A stretch of 64,000 bases of DNA from Endozoicomonas elysicola (GCF_000710775.1 NZ_JOJP01000001.1:3694780-3758779), one strand, 5' to 3'. Positions 49,131 to 58,072 are shown, numbered from the stretch's first letter. The notes: generated by a model from the letters alone, not told the origin. Translations and numbers: made by a program.

Positions 49131-49883
49131 TTGATTACTGCTTCCTCAAATGCCTTATATACGGATCTCTCCTGCTATTACGACTTAATGTGTGCAGACA
49201 TTAACTATCAGGACCAGAGTGATTACGTGCATCGACTCCATCAACTATTCGGTAATAACGGCACAAAACATCTGGATCTTGCCTGTGGCACAGGACCTCA
49301 TGTACGTCACTTTATTAATAAGGGTTATCAGAGCAGTGGTCTGGATATTAACCAGCCCATGCTGGATATTGCCGGGCTGCGCTGTCCTGAGGCCGATTTT
49401 GTGTTGCAGGATATGTGTGACTTTATAGTTGAGCAGCCTGTGGACTTGATTACCTGTTTTCTCTATTCCATTCATTACAGCAATGGCATTGAAAGACTCA
49501 GGTCGTGTATTGCCAGTGCTCATGCAGCACTGAATAAGGGCGGCTTATTTTGCTTTAATGCTGTTGAGAAAACCATGATCAGTAACAGCTCTGTGGTGAG
49601 CCACACGGTTGATTATGATGACAGCCATTTCGTCTTCAGCTCCGGCTGGAATTATTGCGGCACTGGCGATAAACAGTCACTGAGATTAAGTATTGAGAAA
49701 AGTACAGTACAGGAGAAACAGTTCTGGCAGGATGAGCACCCCATGGTCGCCATCAGCTTCAGCGAGCTCGAACGGTTATTAAGCCCTTACTTTGAGGTTT
49801 ATACGTTTGAGCATGACTATGAAAAAATAATCCCACTGGAAGTAAACGCTGGCAATGCGATTTTTGCCTGTATAAAGCGATGA
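49131..49883 (+). CDS. Class I SAM-dependent methyltransferase
   Basis: 250 residues. SAM-binding motif I is HLDLACGTGPHV and is followed by an acidic residue in SSGLDINQPMLDIA. The YYDLMCADINY opening is typical of a family of small-molecule methyltransferases. The only start leaving the usual length before that motif is TTG 49131; the next in-frame ATG would remove the YYDL region. The gene is monocistronic, with a hairpin after it. Substrate unknown. Confidence 0.83.
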   Translation: MITASSNALYTDLSCYYDLMCADINYQDQSDYVHRLHQLFGNNGTKHLDLACGTGPHVRHFINKGYQSSGLDINQPMLDIAGLRCPEADFVLQDMCDFIVEQPVDLITCFLYSIHYSNGIERLRSCIASAHAALNKGGLFCFNAVEKTMISNSSVVSHTVDYDDSHFVFSSGWNYCGTGDKQSLRLSIEKSTVQEKQFWQDEHPMVAISFSELERLLSPYFEVYTFEHDYEKIIPLEVNAGNAIFACIKR

Positions 49884-49892
49884 CCTCCAACT

Positions 49893-49914
49893 GCGGCATC
49901 ACTTAAGATGCCGT
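49893..49914 (+). terminator. Hairpin after the methyltransferase gene
   Basis: GCGGCATC (49893-49900) pairs with GATGCCGT (49907-49914) and is followed by a pyrimidine-rich CATTCTTCTTC. Confidence 0.55.
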
Positions 49915-49965
49915 CATTCTTCTTCGATTCATCCATAGCATCAATGATTCAAGATACTCTTTTCA

Positions 49966-50727
49966 CTAAAACCTACGGTAAAAACCGACCCGAAAACTCT
50001 GTTCTTTAAATTCCAGGGAATGCTTAAACCCATCTGCCGGGACAGTTCTGAGGCTGCTATCTAAATCAACAATGCCCTTATAGGATGAATGTAAATACTC
50101 TACTTTTAAAGACCATGCCCCTTTCAAATGCTGCTCAAAACCCAGGCCCGCAGCCCAACCCAGGGACCATTGCTGATCACTCTTTTGAGCATACTCTGAT
50201 GCAAATGTATCTGTGAACCTGAAGTTATATTCAAAGTGCCTGAGCACCGGCCCCAGAGAAAGATAAAAAAGAGAATCGCCTGTGAGATAACCTAATCGAG
50301 GACGTAAACTCAATGCTATGTTCGATTTGACTCTGGAGTTTATCTCAAAGGTGTGTGCAGGCTGTGTTAGATAGGTAATATTTCCAGAACGATATCGCTC
50401 ATTGTAATCAGTCAGGTACAAATCAACCTCAACCCCATAGAGGATATTGTCCAACTGCCAGTTTACCCCCCAAAACACCGTGCCACTGACATTACCAGCA
50501 TTTATATCATGAGATGCAACCGGATCCAGCTGGCCTGGGTCAGTCGTTATAAAATATCCATTAGCCTTGGCGTTGGCTGTCGGGTCTGCGGCTCCTCGAG
50601 AATAACCACCCGTAAAGCCAATATATTGCCCTGTCCACGTTGATGAAGATGAATCTACAGTTTTCGCTACTGCTGAACCTGATAGCAATAAAGCAGTAAC
50701 CCCTGCCAAAAATATTTTGTTGCTCAT
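49966..50727 (-). CDS. Outer membrane beta-barrel protein
   Basis: 253 residues. The signal peptide ends around LLLSGSAVA and is followed by the GQYIGFTGGYSRG opening of small outer membrane barrels. Alternating hydrophobic strands, GVEVDLYLTDY, LSLRPRLGY, SLKVEYLHSSYKG and the terminal FRVGFYRRF with a final phenylalanine support an eight-stranded barrel of the porin-like opacity type. It lacks neighbours suggesting a specific role; adhesion or a structural function are guesses. Confidence 0.85.
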   Translation of the reverse strand: MSNKIFLAGVTALLLSGSAVAKTVDSSSSTWTGQYIGFTGGYSRGAADPTANAKANGYFITTDPGQLDPVASHDINAGNVSGTVFWGVNWQLDNILYGVEVDLYLTDYNERYRSGNITYLTQPAHTFEINSRVKSNIALSLRPRLGYLTGDSLFYLSLGPVLRHFEYNFRFTDTFASEYAQKSDQQWSLGWAAGLGFEQHLKGAWSLKVEYLHSSYKGIVDLDSSLRTVPADGFKHSLEFKEQSFRVGFYRRF

Positions 50728-50889
50728 TATATCATCCCTGAGAGGCTAATATTTTCTGAGATGTGAACCTCTGACTGGTCTTATCAACTAAAAGTTGTTG
50801 TAGCATTTAATCAATGCTTAACCTTTAGAGCTGAATCCATATAGCTCACAGGGTGTGAAGCATTTTCTGCAAAAGCTACCACTCCTCAA

Positions 50890-50929
50890 ACAGACTTACA
50901 TATATCATTAACAGACTTACATATATCAT
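50890..50929. repeat. 21-bp tandem duplication
   Basis: ACAGACTTACATATATCAT occurs at 50890-50908 and at 50911-50929. It lies in the 290-bp gap upstream of the outer membrane protein gene and could duplicate a regulatory site. Confidence 0.75.
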
Positions 50930-51020
50930 GCATAGCCATAGTTCCAGCAGATATTTCGGCACAGGCCCTATAACCTGTAATTATCTGCACATAACCCATG
51001 CCACGGTCGTTAAAGCAGCA

Positions 51021-51476
51021 CTAATCAACAAGATCCAAATACAACCGCAACATGTCCTTATGCTGAATGCCATGTTCAAAAATGGGCTCAGGATAATGGT
51101 CAAGAAAGTGGTTTGTAATCACATCAGAAACCCGAAACCCGAGTCGTTGATAAAACGTTAGTTGATAGCCAAACGTACCTGTTCCCAACTCCACCCGTTT
51201 GATTGATCGTTGTGCGAGCCCATCAAGCACATAGTTAAGCAACTGCGTTCCAATCCCTCTGCCCTGCAACTCCGGCATGACGGACACATTGAAAATCTCA
51301 ACGCACCTGTCTGAAATCGTTTTAACAATACAGGCCCCAACAATCCTATCCTGCTCCCTGGCAGCAAAGCACCAGCCACCACTCAGATAAGACTGTATAT
51401 TTGCCTCAGAGGGATCAGCCTCGAGAAGCAATTCAACAGGAACATCATCAGGATTAACTTCCTCGAATACCACCAA
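51021..51476 (-). CDS. GNAT-family N-acetyltransferase
   Basis: 151 residues. Motif A of the GNAT fold, with the acetyl-CoA pyrophosphate loop, is VMPELQGRGIGTQLL. It is followed by the GFRVSD-type segment of motif B after the YQRLGF turn. It transfers an acetyl group from acetyl-CoA to an unidentified amine. It stands alone on the minus strand between the outer membrane protein gene and the frameshifted methyltransferase. Confidence 0.88.
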   Translation of the reverse strand: MVVFEEVNPDDVPVELLLEADPSEANIQSYLSGGWCFAAREQDRIVGACIVKTISDRCVEIFNVSVMPELQGRGIGTQLLNYVLDGLAQRSIKRVELGTGTFGYQLTFYQRLGFRVSDVITNHFLDHYPEPIFEHGIQHKDMLRLYLDLVD

Positions 51477-51526
51477 TTTGATTTACTCTATTCAGGAAAC
51501 AGGCTGTCGAGGAGTGTAACCGTTTC

Positions 51527-52259
51527 TCAAATAAATCTCACCGCCACCTGTTCCCAGCAGGTGTTATAGGCAAAATACTCCACCTTTTTACCGGAGCAAT
51601 TTAAAAACTCATGCAGTGCTTTTACTTCGTGTTCTTCCCATTTCGGGAAATTGTATAACTCATCAAACAGCACAATAGAGCCTTGCACCAGGCGATGGCC
51701 TATTGCATTGAAAATATCCACAGTGGACTGGTAAAGGTCGCAATCGATATGAAGCAGTGCAATGGGCTGGTCTTTTAGCACCTCTCTGGCAAAAACAGGC
51801 AGTGTTTCACTGAACAGCCCTTTGACAAGGCGCACATTATTCAACACCAGCGGGGGGAACATCCGGGTTGTGATAGCCAAAAACCCCCTTTGGCAGTGGA
51901 AAGTCATTCCTGCTCCAGTCTTCCGGTAATCCATTAAATGAATCAAAACCATAAACGGTAGAGCGTGGATTCAGAGCAGCGATGAAATTAATCGTTCGCC
52001 CCGTACACACTCCCATTTCGGCAATAACACCATTCAGCGATATTTGTTCACACACATAAGCCATTAATTCAGCATCAATATCAAAAGGCTCTGCACTATT
52101 TAGGTATTCTGTAACAAATTGACTCGCTTCAGCACTCTGACTGAAATGCTTATCTGTTGAGAAAAAATTAATAATCTGGCTGCCTTCAGGTGAATCTGCC
52201 TTGATGGTTTCTATGGTTGATGACCAGTCATAAGAAGGCATTATGTATTGATCAAGCAT
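51527..52259 (-). pseudogene. TylF/MycF-type methyltransferase, frameshifted at a C6/G6 run
   Basis: Two overlapping minus-strand frames (52259 down to 51837, and 51952 down to 51527) together make one TylF/MycF-like SAM-dependent methyltransferase. The first has the SAM site AEMGVCTGRTINFIA and the YGFDSFNGLPEDW segment; the second has the metal-binding HIDCDLYQST and LFDELYNFPKWEEHE segments. They join across GGGGGG near 51852-51857. Removing one base gives VPPLVLNNVRLVKG continuous with the rest of the family. The frame change may be a real inactivating mutation, a phase-variable homopolymer or a sequencing error. Confidence 0.82.
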
Positions 52260-52465
52260 CGTACTTCCTCATTATTGCCAACGACATATTTGATAAAGTA
52301 GACAACATCTCAGAAAGACTAATGATCAATACTTAATAAGCGCTCTTATGGAAATCATAAAAGCAGATTCTTAAATGTACTCAACTTTAATCGATCAGCT
52401 GCAACCGTTGAAGCACCGATACTTTTTATACAAATACACGATAAAATATTTTTTCCTGCAGCAAT

Positions 52466-53263
52466 TCAATCGGCCCCAAGAAAACCCAGAACGCGATCGA
52501 CAAATGCAGCCGGGTACTCCATGTGAATCGAATGAGCAGCCCCTTCAACCAGAGAAACACAGGCACCGGGAATTGCCTGCAAAACATCAATAGACTCTTC
52601 TGGTGGAAAGAGGACATCTTTTTTGCCATGGAGTATCAGTGTTTTCTGACGAACGGAAGGCAACTGATTACGGAAATCAAAGGCTGCTATCGCCCGTGAC
52701 TGGTTGGCATATGCCGCAGGGCTCTGGGGATAAGGGTATTCAACCGACAATCGCACAGCCTCATTAACAACCTGCGAATCTTCAAAGAATTGGGGAGAAA
52801 ATAACCAGTAGTAAAGGCTGCGAAACCATTGGGCACTCTCCATCCCGGTCTTCAGGTAAGCCCCAAAGTCCTCCAGCAGCCAGCGGTTTCTGGCGGAACA
52901 AAAGGCTGAAGCCCCTTCCAGAACCAGCTGGGAAACCTTTTGGGGATAGCGAACCGCACAATCCATCGCGATAAAAGCGCCCATGGAGTGACCAAGAACA
53001 ATCACAGATGGTATTTCCAGCTCATCAAGCAACGCCATACAGTCGTCACTGATCAGCTCAATGGTGGTTTCAACCTCGTGAGGCGTGGTTCTGCCACAAC
53101 CCCGGTTATCGGGGAGGATTAACATGAAGTGTCTGGCAAGTTCATCAATGACCGGTAACCAGCTCTGAGAGTCGCTGCCCAGGCCTGCAACGAGCATCAA
53201 CACAGGGCCACTGCCATGAACTTCATAGTAAAGGTCGATACCATTTATTCTGGCAGTTGGCAT
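52466..53263 (-). CDS. Alpha/beta hydrolase
   Basis: 265 residues. It contains the oxyanion-hole HGSGP, nucleophile elbow GHSMG, a late acid in GKKDVLFPPEES and a histidine in AAHSIHMEYP, a complete Ser-Asp-His set of the alpha/beta-hydrolase fold. The DNRGCGRTTPH segment is typical of the esterase/lactonase branch. It is separated by 200 bp from the frameshifted methyltransferase. Substrate unknown. Confidence 0.88.
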   Translation of the reverse strand: MPTARINGIDLYYEVHGSGPVLMLVAGLGSDSQSWLPVIDELARHFMLILPDNRGCGRTTPHEVETTIELISDDCMALLDELEIPSVIVLGHSMGAFIAMDCAVRYPQKVSQLVLEGASAFCSARNRWLLEDFGAYLKTGMESAQWFRSLYYWLFSPQFFEDSQVVNEAVRLSVEYPYPQSPAAYANQSRAIAAFDFRNQLPSVRQKTLILHGKKDVLFPPEESIDVLQAIPGACVSLVEGAAHSIHMEYPAAFVDRVLGFLGAD

Positions 53264-53426
53264 ACGGTTATCTCATCTTTCAAAAGATAAAACTTTAGTT
53301 GCTTAACGCTGAAAACGATACCACCTTGAAGGGAAAGGTAAACGATTACAGAGGCAAGGCAAGAACTTGCTTCTTCATTAATGACAGATTCCAGCCCCCC
53401 CCGAGGTTCTTTTTCAACGTTTGACC

Positions 53427-53588
53427 TCAGCTCTCAGCAACGACAGCGGTATCCTGGCTGGATTCCACTGCCATTTTCTCCCGGTCAGCCTTGCTGATGT
53501 ATTTAGGCTTATTTTTGGGTGCCAATTTGGCTTTAGATCGTTTGGCAAGTGCCTTTAAAATCTGATTGCCTTTTTTACGACGGTTCAT
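53427..53588 (-). CDS. DUF2986-family small basic protein
   Basis: 53 residues, rich in lysine and arginine. The MNRRKKGNQILKALAK opening and NKPKYISKADREKM segment match the DUF2986 family of short proteins of unknown function found in marine gammaproteobacteria. The start at 53588 removes an unlikely 19-residue extension and has AGAG just upstream. Nucleic acid binding is possible from the charge but unproven. Confidence 0.75.
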   Translation of the reverse strand: MNRRKKGNQILKALAKRSKAKLAPKNKPKYISKADREKMAVESSQDTAVVAES

Positions 53589-53861
53589 ATGTCTCTGCTC
53601 AACGGGTAAACACCTGCATAATATCAGTATCGAACATCGCGCCAAATCCGTATAACGCGTTCCTCAGGATATTGACTGGTGTTACTCACGAAAAATGGAC
53701 ACGAATTGTTGATTTTTTATTCAAACTCAACAGTCCCCAGATAGCCTGATGCTGGGCGTTACTGACTTGTTGTAAAATATTCCGATGGACACTGGGGGCA
53801 GGCCTTTCATTTTGAATTCATGCCAGATGCAATCCCGATCCCACCTTACATTTTTCTGCAA

Positions 53862-54806
53862 CTAGCGGTTCAATAGCGCTTCATTGGTCGGGTATTTCTC
53901 AAGCAGCTCAACCAGTTTTCTGGCGCCTTCAATCGGTTTAAGATGGGTAAGCGCTCTTCGCAACACCCTCACTCTCTCAAGATCTTTCGGGTTTAAAAGC
54001 AGCTCCTCACGACGTGTACTGCTTTTAGCAATATCCAGTGCGGGAAAAATCCGCTGATTCGCAATCTCACGTGATAACACGATTTCCATATTACCCGTGC
54101 CTTTAAACTCCTCAAATATCACCTGGTCCATCCGGCTTCCGGTATCCACGAGAATGGTCGCCAGAATGGTCAGCGACCCGCCGTTCTCAATTTTTCTGGC
54201 TGCGCCAAACAGTTTTCGTGGTACCTCCATCGCTCTGGCATCAAGCCCGCCCGACATGGTACGCCCGCTGTTCTTCCGCTCTGCATTGTGCACTCGTGAG
54301 AGCCTGGTGAGAGAGTCAATGACAATCATGACATTATGCCCCTCGCCAGCTTCCTGCTGGGCTTTGCGAAGCAGCTTATTCGACACACGAACATGCTGTT
54401 CATAGGGCTCATCCGACGATGATGCGTGCACTTCTGCCGGCACACTGCGCTTGAAATCCGTCACTTCTTCCGGGCGCTCATCAATGAGTAACGCATAAAG
54501 CTTAATCTCAGGGTACGCTTTCCCCACCGACTGGCAAATATGCTTGAGAAGGGTCGACTTTCCGCAGCCCGGTGGCGCAACAATCAAACCTCGCTGCCCC
54601 ATTCCGATTGGCGTGATGAGATCCATCGCCCGCGTGCTGAATTGCTGAGAACCAGATTCCAGACGAATACACGGAGAGGGGTTGATGACTACACCGTTTA
54701 AAAACCGCTGCTGTGGATCACTTTGAGAGACTTGCTTGACCACCTCAACGCCTTGTTTAGAGCTTTTATTTCTTTTCACCTTCAAAGACAGTGTTTTTCT
54801 CGTCAT
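53862..54806 (-). CDS. Rho-like ATPase lacking the N-terminal RNA-binding domain
   Basis: 314 residues aligning by eye with the C-terminal ATPase domain of transcription terminator Rho (419 residues in E. coli). The helical and cold-shock RNA-binding domains are absent and replaced by a 40-residue lysine-rich leader. Walker A is APPGCGKST (77-85; Rho has APPKAGKT), the catalytic glutamate region is LLIDERPEEV, and Walker B is IVIDSLTRL. The Q-loop region is EVHASSSDEP, the R-loop region SGGLDARAMEVPRKLFGAAR, and the arginine-finger region STRREEL. It keeps the EEFKGTGNMEI block that is nearly universal in Rho. It is therefore a paralogue, probably hexameric, with altered primary RNA binding. 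It could modulate Rho, act with a partner, or serve a mobile element; the true rho gene is not in the window. Confidence 0.88.
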   Translation of the reverse strand: MTRKTLSLKVKRNKSSKQGVEVVKQVSQSDPQQRFLNGVVINPSPCIRLESGSQQFSTRAMDLITPIGMGQRGLIVAPPGCGKSTLLKHICQSVGKAYPEIKLYALLIDERPEEVTDFKRSVPAEVHASSSDEPYEQHVRVSNKLLRKAQQEAGEGHNVMIVIDSLTRLSRVHNAERKNSGRTMSGGLDARAMEVPRKLFGAARKIENGGSLTILATILVDTGSRMDQVIFEEFKGTGNMEIVLSREIANQRIFPALDIAKSSTRREELLLNPKDLERVRVLRRALTHLKPIEGARKLVELLEKYPTNEALLNR

Positions 54807-55094
54807 GATATCGATTTATAGCTCTGGAAAATTAAGTGTTAGAGGTAGTTAAGGAGTTTAACGCAGCTTATGCTCTATTCACCGGATTTTTTGGGGCAAT
54901 ATCAAGGCGCGAAGTGAAAGTTTAGCTCCTGAGAGAAAAAACAGAATAAGCACAACGCCGATACTCCCATCAAGATAATGCCCTCCAGAGTTTAATAAGC
55001 CTTACCGAGTCTTGCTACTTGGCTTTACCCGGATATTTCATTGTTACTTACACATAATACTTGCGGCAGGGCTATCACTTAAGGTGCATTATAG
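54807..55094. other. Intergenic region at the distal edge of the integron
   Basis: About 290 bp upstream of the Rho-like gene; its promoter should be here. No gene or RNA recognised. Confidence 0.4.
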
Positions 55095-55119
55095 TGTCCA
55101 CTAAAACAGGGGAAGTACA
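55095..55119. mobile_element. Insertion-sequence end remnant (IS3-like terminal repeat)
   Basis: Read on the minus strand this is TGTACTTCCCC followed by TGTTTTAGTGGACA. It begins with TGTA and resembles IS3-type terminal repeats. No transposase or second end is nearby, so it is a scar. It interrupts the attC on its right. Confidence 0.45.
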
Positions 55120-55147
55120 CAGTCCGTTGCTGCACTTTGTTAGGCCT
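55120..55147 (-). other. Half attC site (R''/L'' side only)
   Basis: On the minus strand GCCTAAC, a consensus R'' core (RYYYAAC), directly follows the stop codon of the glyoxalase-like gene and leads into AAAGTGCAGCAACGGACTG. The partner L'/R' half is missing and is replaced by the insertion-sequence end remnant. Confidence 0.6.
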
Positions 55148-55514
55148 ACACATTTTGACCAACCCGCCATAAAACACCCGATGGATCATGAAAAGTAAAA
55201 TCCCTCATCTGCCACGGTTGATCTGTTGGCTCGGAGATTTGAATACTATATTTTTCAGATATTCCGTTATCAACCCTTCTTTTATGCCAGGCATCAACAT
55301 TCTCAACTTGAAAATGCATGACTAAATTTTCGGCAAGCTCTTTCACATAAAAATACTGTAGCAAAAAGCTGCAGGCTCCATCATGAACAAAAGCCACACC
55401 TTGAGAGTCTGAGGCAATAGAAAACCCCACATCCCGATAAAACGCCTTTGACTCATCATAATCCTTTGAAGGAACAAAAGCTTTGAGATCAATACTTTTA
55501 TATTGCTCGGTCAT
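55146..55514 (-). CDS. Glyoxalase/bleomycin-resistance (VOC) family protein, probable cassette gene
   Basis: 122 residues with the vicinal oxygen chelate pattern. The opening KAFVPSKDYDESKAFYRDVGF, then the ACSFLLQYFYV and MHFQVENVDAWH strands, and the closing RDFTFHDPSGVLWRVGQ are typical of the family, which includes glyoxalase I and antibiotic-binding proteins. The ATG at 55514 has GAGGA 5 nt upstream. The TAG stop abuts a consensus attC core, a hallmark of integron cassette genes. Ligand unknown. Confidence 0.82.
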   Translation of the reverse strand: MTEQYKSIDLKAFVPSKDYDESKAFYRDVGFSIASDSQGVAFVHDGACSFLLQYFYVKELAENLVMHFQVENVDAWHKRRVDNGISEKYSIQISEPTDQPWQMRDFTFHDPSGVLWRVGQNV

Positions 55515-55773
55515 TCTTATCCTCAATTTTTTTATGTTGTAAGAGACTGCGCTTGCAGATGACTAAACATCTACCATTGCACTCAGAGGTATTGAAGACT
55601 GATGCCCGCTTTTGAGCATTATTTGCATAGAAGGTGGTAGTGGCTGAAGGCCTCATTGCAGCCCAGGTGAACGGCTTCCAGCCAGTAATGACTAAACCTA
55701 TTACAATGCTCCCCCAACATTGATGTTTCATTAGCCAGCATTGAGAATAACGCTTATGCCCGTTGTTATGAGC
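55515..55773 (-). other. Non-coding stretch with an attC-like short remnant
   Basis: On the minus strand ATAACAACGGGCATAAGCGTTAT (its core elements at 55745-55773) has R''-like and R'-like ends but almost no interior arms, so it may be a collapsed attC just after ynfA. The other 230 bp contain no gene I trust; TTTAGTCAT occurs twice in it. Confidence 0.25.
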
Positions 55774-56098
55774 TTCTGGGCGCAAACATGATGATTGCCA
55801 TGCCTGACAATGCCACTGACACACCCACCAAATCCCATAGGGTTGGACGAATACCGTCAACGACCCATAACCAGAGTATGGCTACGAAAATATAGACGCC
55901 ACCATAAGCGGCATATACCCTACCGGCGGCTGTTGGATGCAGCGACAATAACCAGGCAAATAACGCAAGAAAGCATGCTGCTGGCAGCAGAAGCCAGACT
56001 GATTTCCCGTCTTTTAACCAAAGATAGGGCAGATAACAGCCCAATATTTCTGCGATGGCGGTTACAAAGAATAATCCGATTGTTTTCAACTCTGGCAA
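55766..56098 (-). CDS. ynfA: YnfA/UPF0060-family small membrane protein
   Basis: 110 residues, against 108 in E. coli YnfA. Four predicted helices relate to the small multidrug resistance fold. The landmarks are [40 protein letters not shown] with its conserved Arg-Tyr-Ala-Ala-Tyr-Gly-Gly run, and the DxxG segment near the C-terminus. The family is thought to export cations or small drugs. Its orientation with the array suggests a cassette gene. Confidence 0.88.
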   Translation of the reverse strand: MPELKTIGLFFVTAIAEILGCYLPYLWLKDGKSVWLLLPAACFLALFAWLLSLHPTAAGRVYAAYGGVYIFVAILWLWVVDGIRPTLWDLVGVSVALSGMAIIMFAPRSS

Positions 56099-56193
56099 CT
56101 GAAACTCCTCATTTTACCGTGACTCTAGGGCGCCGGTAGAAATAGCAAATTGTGCAGCCAAAAGTGTAGTGACCTATCCACATACTAAATTTG

Positions 56194-56580
56194 CTAAAAA
56201 GGGTCTTCCTTTGTAGGCAGATCAATGTAAATCACTTCGTTGCCGCAGGAACGGCAGGTGCTACCGACTCTCAGTTTGAAATTAACAAAGAAGGTTAGAG
56301 TCTTTAGAAATATTGGAGTTCCTTTAATCAGGGCTATCAGTATCATCAGGTAACCTGCTCCCTGGCGAGCACCATACCAGGTTCTATCTCCAAACTCGCC
56401 GGTTTCAATGGATGACATTAACGCAGTAAAAACAGCCCAGCCAATTAAATAGAGGATTCCGCCAAAAAAACCACCCAGAAATACGATACCGATTACATCG
56501 GCAGTGCTTGCCTTAAAAGACAGCCTGGGATACCTGAATTTGCGACAACATCGATATTTCATAAGGGTCTTATAACTCAT
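56194..56580 (-). CDS. Unknown small membrane protein with a C-terminal zinc-ribbon half
   Basis: 128 residues, family not recognised. Cys residues near the N-terminus (YRCCRKF) and a C-terminal CRSCG pair could together bind a metal. Two hydrophobic segments (VIGIVFLGGFFGGILYLIGWAVF and GYLMILIALIKG) lie between. ATG 56580 is used. It shares the strand of the integron cassettes but has no recognisable attC of its own. Confidence 0.5.
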   Translation of the reverse strand: MSYKTLMKYRCCRKFRYPRLSFKASTADVIGIVFLGGFFGGILYLIGWAVFTALMSSIETGEFGDRTWYGARQGAGYLMILIALIKGTPIFLKTLTFFVNFKLRVGSTCRSCGNEVIYIDLPTKEDPF

Positions 56581-56652
56581 CAATCAGGCACGCCACAGAG
56601 GCGGATCCAAAGAAAGAAGAAAAAAGAAAAGAGAAAAAAGAAAAGCAAAAGA

Positions 56653-57935
56653 AAAGGACACCCATTAAATACAGAGAAAAAGCACACAAGAAAATCAAGT
56701 TTATTCCCAGGGGCTCAACACATGGCGAAACATCGTCCATACAGCAAGACTCGAATATGATCTTGTCAAAGGATGATCTTCGGTGAGAAAAGGTGAACGA
56801 CAGACCCAGTTAAACGTTACAGATCAAGATCTACCGAAATGGAGGGGGTTAGGAGGCGCTCCAGCCTTTTGCTATTGTAGATACAGAGACTGACTACAGC
56901 ACATACCATGAAGCCACCGTTTACCAGTCTGCCTCGCATAGACTTTCAAAGCCCCCAGCCTACCCACTGCACGACGGAAACGGTTATTCCAACTCATGGT
57001 TTTCAGCCATTCATTCGGATCGATTTTCAATCTGTAGAGAATGGGAGGGAGGATCTCTGGAATAGAACCTCTCTTGTCCTGCCGCACGATACGCCCCGTC
57101 CAGTCCACCAACTCAAGGTAACTGCTCAGGGCAAAAGGAATAGTGGTTTCCGGGTTTTGCCCTTGTGAACGCAAGGGTCTGAGGTGAGTATGCTGTTTTC
57201 TGAACCGACCACCACTGGCTTTTGTAGCCCGCTCTTTGACGGAAGTATAATCTGACGTTTCCGGCGTCCTGGCCATTTTTGCCCTGATTGGATTAAGGTC
57301 AACATACGCCATACAGGTCAGCAGCGCCGCTTCATCCAGTAAAGCCTGGCTTTTATAGCGACCTTCCCAAAATCGTCCTTTGCAACCATCTTCTTTATTC
57401 GCTTCCCTTGCCAGATGCTCATTAAGGCAACGCATAAACCAGCTTATATCCATTCAACGAGAGCGGTATTCTTCAGCAAACTCCCCTACCCGCAGCAACT
57501 CCGCTTTATCCAGTGATACCCCGGAAAGAAAACGCTGTACCAGCAAAGGCCCGGTAAAAAGACTTGTCCAGCGTTGTAACACGGTCTTGGTGTCCCAGCT
57601 CTCCCCAGACTCACGATTAATGAAGACAACCACATGGTAATGATTCGACATCACGGCATAGGCGCACACTTCAATAGCAAATACTCCGGATAGCTCTTTC
57701 AGGCGGTCAACCACCCACTCCCTGCGATGCTCATAGTTTTTGCCACTGAATACATCTTTACCACAGAGAAAAGCCCTGCGAACACAACGAGCCATACAGT
57801 GGTAGTAAGGCGTACTGGCGGTATCGATCAGGTTTTTACGAGCGGTGGTCATCGTGACTCCGGCTTAATTTATGATTGTCGGAGTAAAGATAGATCAGCT
57901 GTCTGGTTAGTTAAATAATTTTATGGGTGTCCTTT
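56653..57935 (-). mobile_element. RAYT unit bounded by 13-bp inverted repeats
   Basis: AAAGGACACCCAT at 56653-56665 is mirrored by ATGGGTGTCCTTT at 57923-57935. The pair encloses the RAYT gene. A nearly pure purine tract lies outside the left end (56609-56658, one C) and a pyrimidine-rich tandem repeat outside the right end. The matching ends suggest a mobile unit. Confidence 0.55.
56872..57852 (-). pseudogene. REP-associated tyrosine transposase (RAYT, IS200-like Y1 family) with in-frame stop
   Basis: Two same-frame halves (57852-57454 and 57453-56872) are separated only by a TGA at 57454-57456, which is followed at once by ATG. The first half has the HUH-type motif SNHYHVVV and the family opening [16 protein letters not shown]. 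The second has CKGRFWEGRYKSQALLDEAALL and YVDLNPIRAKM, the usual RAYT signature. Together they make a roughly 325-residue protein. RAYTs are single-strand DNA transposases linked to spread of REP palindromes. Read-through or reinitiation at the ATG could still make a split protein. Confidence 0.85.
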
Positions 57936-58000
57936 ATATTTTCTCCTTTATATTTTCTCCTTTATATTTTCTCCTTTATATTTTCTCCTTTATATTTTTC
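57931..58000. repeat. 14-bp tandem repeat, five copies
   Basis: CCTTTATATTTTCT occurs perfectly at 57931, 57945, 57959 and 57973, with a fifth altered copy at 57987. The array starts within the right inverted repeat of the RAYT unit and is strongly pyrimidine-biased. It is a slippage-prone microsatellite, not a CRISPR. Confidence 0.9.
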
Positions 58001-58072
58001 TTATATTTTTTTCCCTTCTCTAAATTTGAACACTCTTATATTCTTAGAATTCATTCCTAAACTCGACTAAAT

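Noticed and set aside
53740-53800. Further attC site near GGGCGTTACTGACTTGTT
   Set aside because: Core-like words are present but no complementary arms or extrahelical base can be drawn.
55498-55860. 120-residue minus-strand frame overlapping ynfA and the glyoxalase-like gene
   Set aside because: It overlaps two convincing genes in another frame, is rich in Cys and Trp without pattern, and has no family resemblance.
57931-58000. Short regularly spaced repeats as a CRISPR array
   Set aside because: The 14-bp units are directly abutting with no spacers and no cas gene is present; it is a tandem microsatellite.
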